A DNA stretch of 15,322 bases from CAIZQW01 sp964459675 (GTDB lineage: Bacteria; Verrucomicrobiota; Kiritimatiellia; RFP12; UBA1067): assembly GCA_964459675.1 (NCBI GenBank), contig CAYWNP010000059.1:1-15322 (forward strand). Reading direction: 5' to 3'. The notes under the pieces are model-generated. The model was given only the letters and a program-made list of their open reading frames with translations, was not told where the DNA came from and searched no databases. This document shows positions 13,914 to 15,322 of this stretch, piece by piece (positions within the stretch are counted from its first letter, which is position 1; the number at the start of each line of letters is the position of its first letter). The translations under genes and the position numbers were made by a program.

Positions 13914-14762
13914 ATGACTAAATACCCAAGGAATCCCGGAATCCGAATGCATAGCGCACAACAACACAACGACGAAACGCTGATGAAAGATTACAGTCAC
14001 CGACACGCCCCAACCCTTCGACTTTCGAACTTCGGACTTCTTTGGGTCTTTTGGTCTTTGGGTGTTTCGTCATTCCTCTGCCCGCTTTCCCCAGCCCAGG
14101 AAGCCGCCAAAGCACCTCCCGCCCGGCCGGAGGTGGCGGCGGATGTGGACCGCGAGGCCAAGCATCTTTACGACAAGGCGATCGAGTTGATGGAATACAA
14201 GCAGTACGAGCGCGGCCTCGCCATGCTCAACACGGTGGTGCGCGACAACCAGGGTGGCATGCTCTCCCACATGGCCCACATGGCGATGGGCAAACATTTC
14301 CTCGACCAGCGCAAGCCGCAGGAGGCGCTCGGGCATTTCATGCTGCTCACCCGCGTGCTGGCCCCGGCGCCGGACGCCAAGCAGTCGCCCGAAGAGGAGT
14401 CGCTCTATCATGAATCCCTGTTCCAGGCCGGGTTGTGCCACTACCAGAGCGGCCAGTATGACAAGTGTTTTCCGTTGTTCCGGCGGCTCACCGAAGTGGC
14501 CGGCCGCACCAAGTGGGCGGACATGGCCTACTTCCACATCGGCATGAGCCACTACAACCTCAAGAACTGGAACAAGGCGATCGACTCGCTCTCGCTCGTC
14601 GGCACTGAGGCCAGCACGCCGGACGACGAGGGCGACAATCTCGGCCGCATCGAGATCGGCCAGCGGTTCTACGCCAAGATCAGCGATGCCGACATCCCGA
14701 TCCTGCGCAAGCTGGAGCTGCCGGTCACCGCCACCGTCAAGGTCAGCAGTGGCGACAGCTAG
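13914..14762 (+). CDS. Secreted TPR protein, N-terminal part of a longer frame ended by in-frame TAG
   Basis: Up to 282 residues before a TAG. Starts are ambiguous: ATG 13914 has AGGGAAG upstream but gives a 34-residue polar lead-in. ATG 13983 (residue 24) gives a normal signal peptide but has no clear ribosome site. The hydrophobic stretch (about 40-58, FGLLWVFWSLG) and SPA/QE cleavage site fit export, and this stretch is encoded by a short-period repeat array. After an Ala/Pro linker come TPR-like helices: AKHLYDKAIELMEYKQYERG (82-101), then segments near 125-147, 168-193 and 203-228. The end, VTATVKVSSGDS, is the opening of a beta strand module, cut by TAG; the same frame stays open to the window end. 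Likely one gene with a nonsense codon, a sequencing error, or a genuinely short product. Confidence 0.75.
   Translation: MTKYPRNPGIRMHSAQQHNDETLMKDYSHRHAPTLRLSNFGLLWVFWSLGVSSFLCPLSPAQEAAKAPPARPEVAADVDREAKHLYDKAIELMEYKQYERGLAMLNTVVRDNQGGMLSHMAHMAMGKHFLDQRKPQEALGHFMLLTRVLAPAPDAKQSPEEESLYHESLFQAGLCHYQSGQYDKCFPLFRRLTEVAGRTKWADMAYFHIGMSHYNLKNWNKAIDSLSLVGTEASTPDDEGDNLGRIEIGQRFYAKISDADIPILRKLELPVTATVKVSSGDS
14017..14071 (+). repeat. Short-period repeat array inside the signal-peptide coding region
   Basis: Heptamers TTCGACT, TTCGAAC, TTCGGAC plus TTC (14017-14040) run directly into octamers TTTGGGTC, TTTTGGTC, TTTGGGTG and a partial TTTCGTC (14041-14071). It is the same kind of array as the three intergenic ones, but here it lies in frame in a gene and encodes residues 35-53, the hydrophobic core of the signal peptide. 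A further pair, GGAATCCC-GGAATCCG, occurs just upstream near 13930-13945. Confidence 0.65.
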
Positions 14763-15322
14763 GTCATCACCGGCGCGCCGGTGGCCGGCAAGAAAAACGA
14801 AATGCTCGCCTCCGCGCCCACCGCGCTCGGCGACCCCAAGCCCAACGACGGCGTGATCCAGATGCTCGGCGGCGACACCCTCACGGTCACTTACAGCGAC
14901 GACAGCACGGTGGACGGCCAGAAAGGTGTCGAACGCAGCGGCAAGGTCCGCGCGGTCAGCACCGGCACCGTCGGGTTTTTCCTAGGCGACCGTTCGACAC
15001 CCGCCTACCTCGCCTACCCCGGCCAGCCTCAGGTGGTGATGCTGCGCGACGCGGACCTCGACAAGTCGCCGCAGGCTGAATCGCTCACCCTCACGGTGGT
15101 TTCCCGCTACAAGGTCGGAGCCAAGGAAGGGGCCAAGCCCGCAGAAGGCGATGAGGAAATGCTAGATATCTTCGCGCTCGGCGACGAGGAAGAGGTTTGG
15201 AAGGAACGGGACCGCGTCACCGTCAAGTTGATGGAATCCGGCAGCGGCCCGCAAATCCGCAGCGGAGAATTCGCCGGCATCGTTCAACTCGCCGCGGGAG
15301 GCGAAGGGGTTGTCCCAAAAGC
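14763..15322 (+). pseudogene. Continuation of the TPR protein frame after the TAG: beta-sandwich repeat region, partial at window end
   Basis: The frame of the preceding gene continues without any stop for 186 codons to the end of the window. The residues look like real protein: strand-rich modules such as GGDTLTVTYSDDSTVDGQ, then VVMLRDADLDKSPQAESLTL followed by TVVSRY, and DRVTVKLMESGSGPQIRSGE followed by FAGIVQL. This is the pattern of large surface proteins with repeated V.DADLN...AD.VTVTV.S and VTL.ETG...G.F.G.I modules. The strand before the stop (TATVKVSSGDS) fits the same module type, so the TAG falls inside a domain. No convincing ribosome site or start lies at the beginning (ATG 14802 is the first ATG), which argues against an independent gene. 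It may instead be an intact gene with an assembly error at 14760. Confidence 0.6.

Noticed and set aside
14760..14762. TAG as pyrrolysine or a reassigned sense codon
   Set aside because: gatB, the second ATPase, the HtrA fusion and the first TPR gene all end in TAG, and no pyl genes are visible.

Overview
This 15.3 kb window is dense with bacterial genes: about ten protein-coding genes, nearly all on the + strand. It reads as a chromosomal fragment of a Gram-negative-type bacterium, given the envelope HtrA protease, the lipoprotein signal and the type IV pilus motors. Several traits suggest a member of the PVC group (Kiritimatiellota/Verrucomicrobiota-like). These are a PilB-PilT-PilB motor cluster, large secreted TPR proteins followed by beta-sandwich repeats, and degenerate 7-8 nt tandem arrays between genes. 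That placement is a guess from gene style, because no rRNA or marker phylogeny is available here. I recognised no tRNA, rRNA, CRISPR array or insertion sequence.

Layout. (1) 79-636 (-): a small membrane-anchored arrestin-fold-like protein, divergent from (2) 777-3637: gatA-gatB, the amidotransferase for Gln-tRNA(Gln)/Asn-tRNA(Asn), overlapping by ATGA and with no gatC nearby. (3) 3640-3710: ten heptamers arranged head-to-head, able to fold into one long RNA hairpin. (4) 3839-8348: a tight three-gene motor operon, PilB-type ATPase, PilT retraction ATPase, second PilB-type ATPase. (5) 8354-8569: three different short-period repeat arrays, the last also self-complementary. (6) 8590-11915: two tandem HtrA-like genes. 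The first is a lipoprotein that has lost the whole catalytic triad. The second is an intact HtrA with two PDZ domains plus a C-terminal DJ-1/PfpI-like domain lacking its nucleophilic cysteine. (7) A good sigma70-type promoter, then 12079-13902, a secreted TPR protein. (8) 13914 to the window end: a secreted TPR protein whose reading frame runs through a single in-frame TAG into beta-sandwich repeats, open to the last base.

How they fit: gatAB is housekeeping translation. The motor genes power extension and retraction of a type IV pilus whose platform and pilin genes lie elsewhere. The HtrA pair suggests envelope protein quality control, with one active enzyme and one pseudoenzyme. The TPR proteins look like exported scaffold or surface components.

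The items most worth a second look are the HtrA-PDZ-PDZ-DJ-1-like fusion with its pseudoprotease neighbour, the hairpin-forming heptamer arrays, a signal peptide apparently encoded by such an array, and the in-frame amber codon at 14760-14762.
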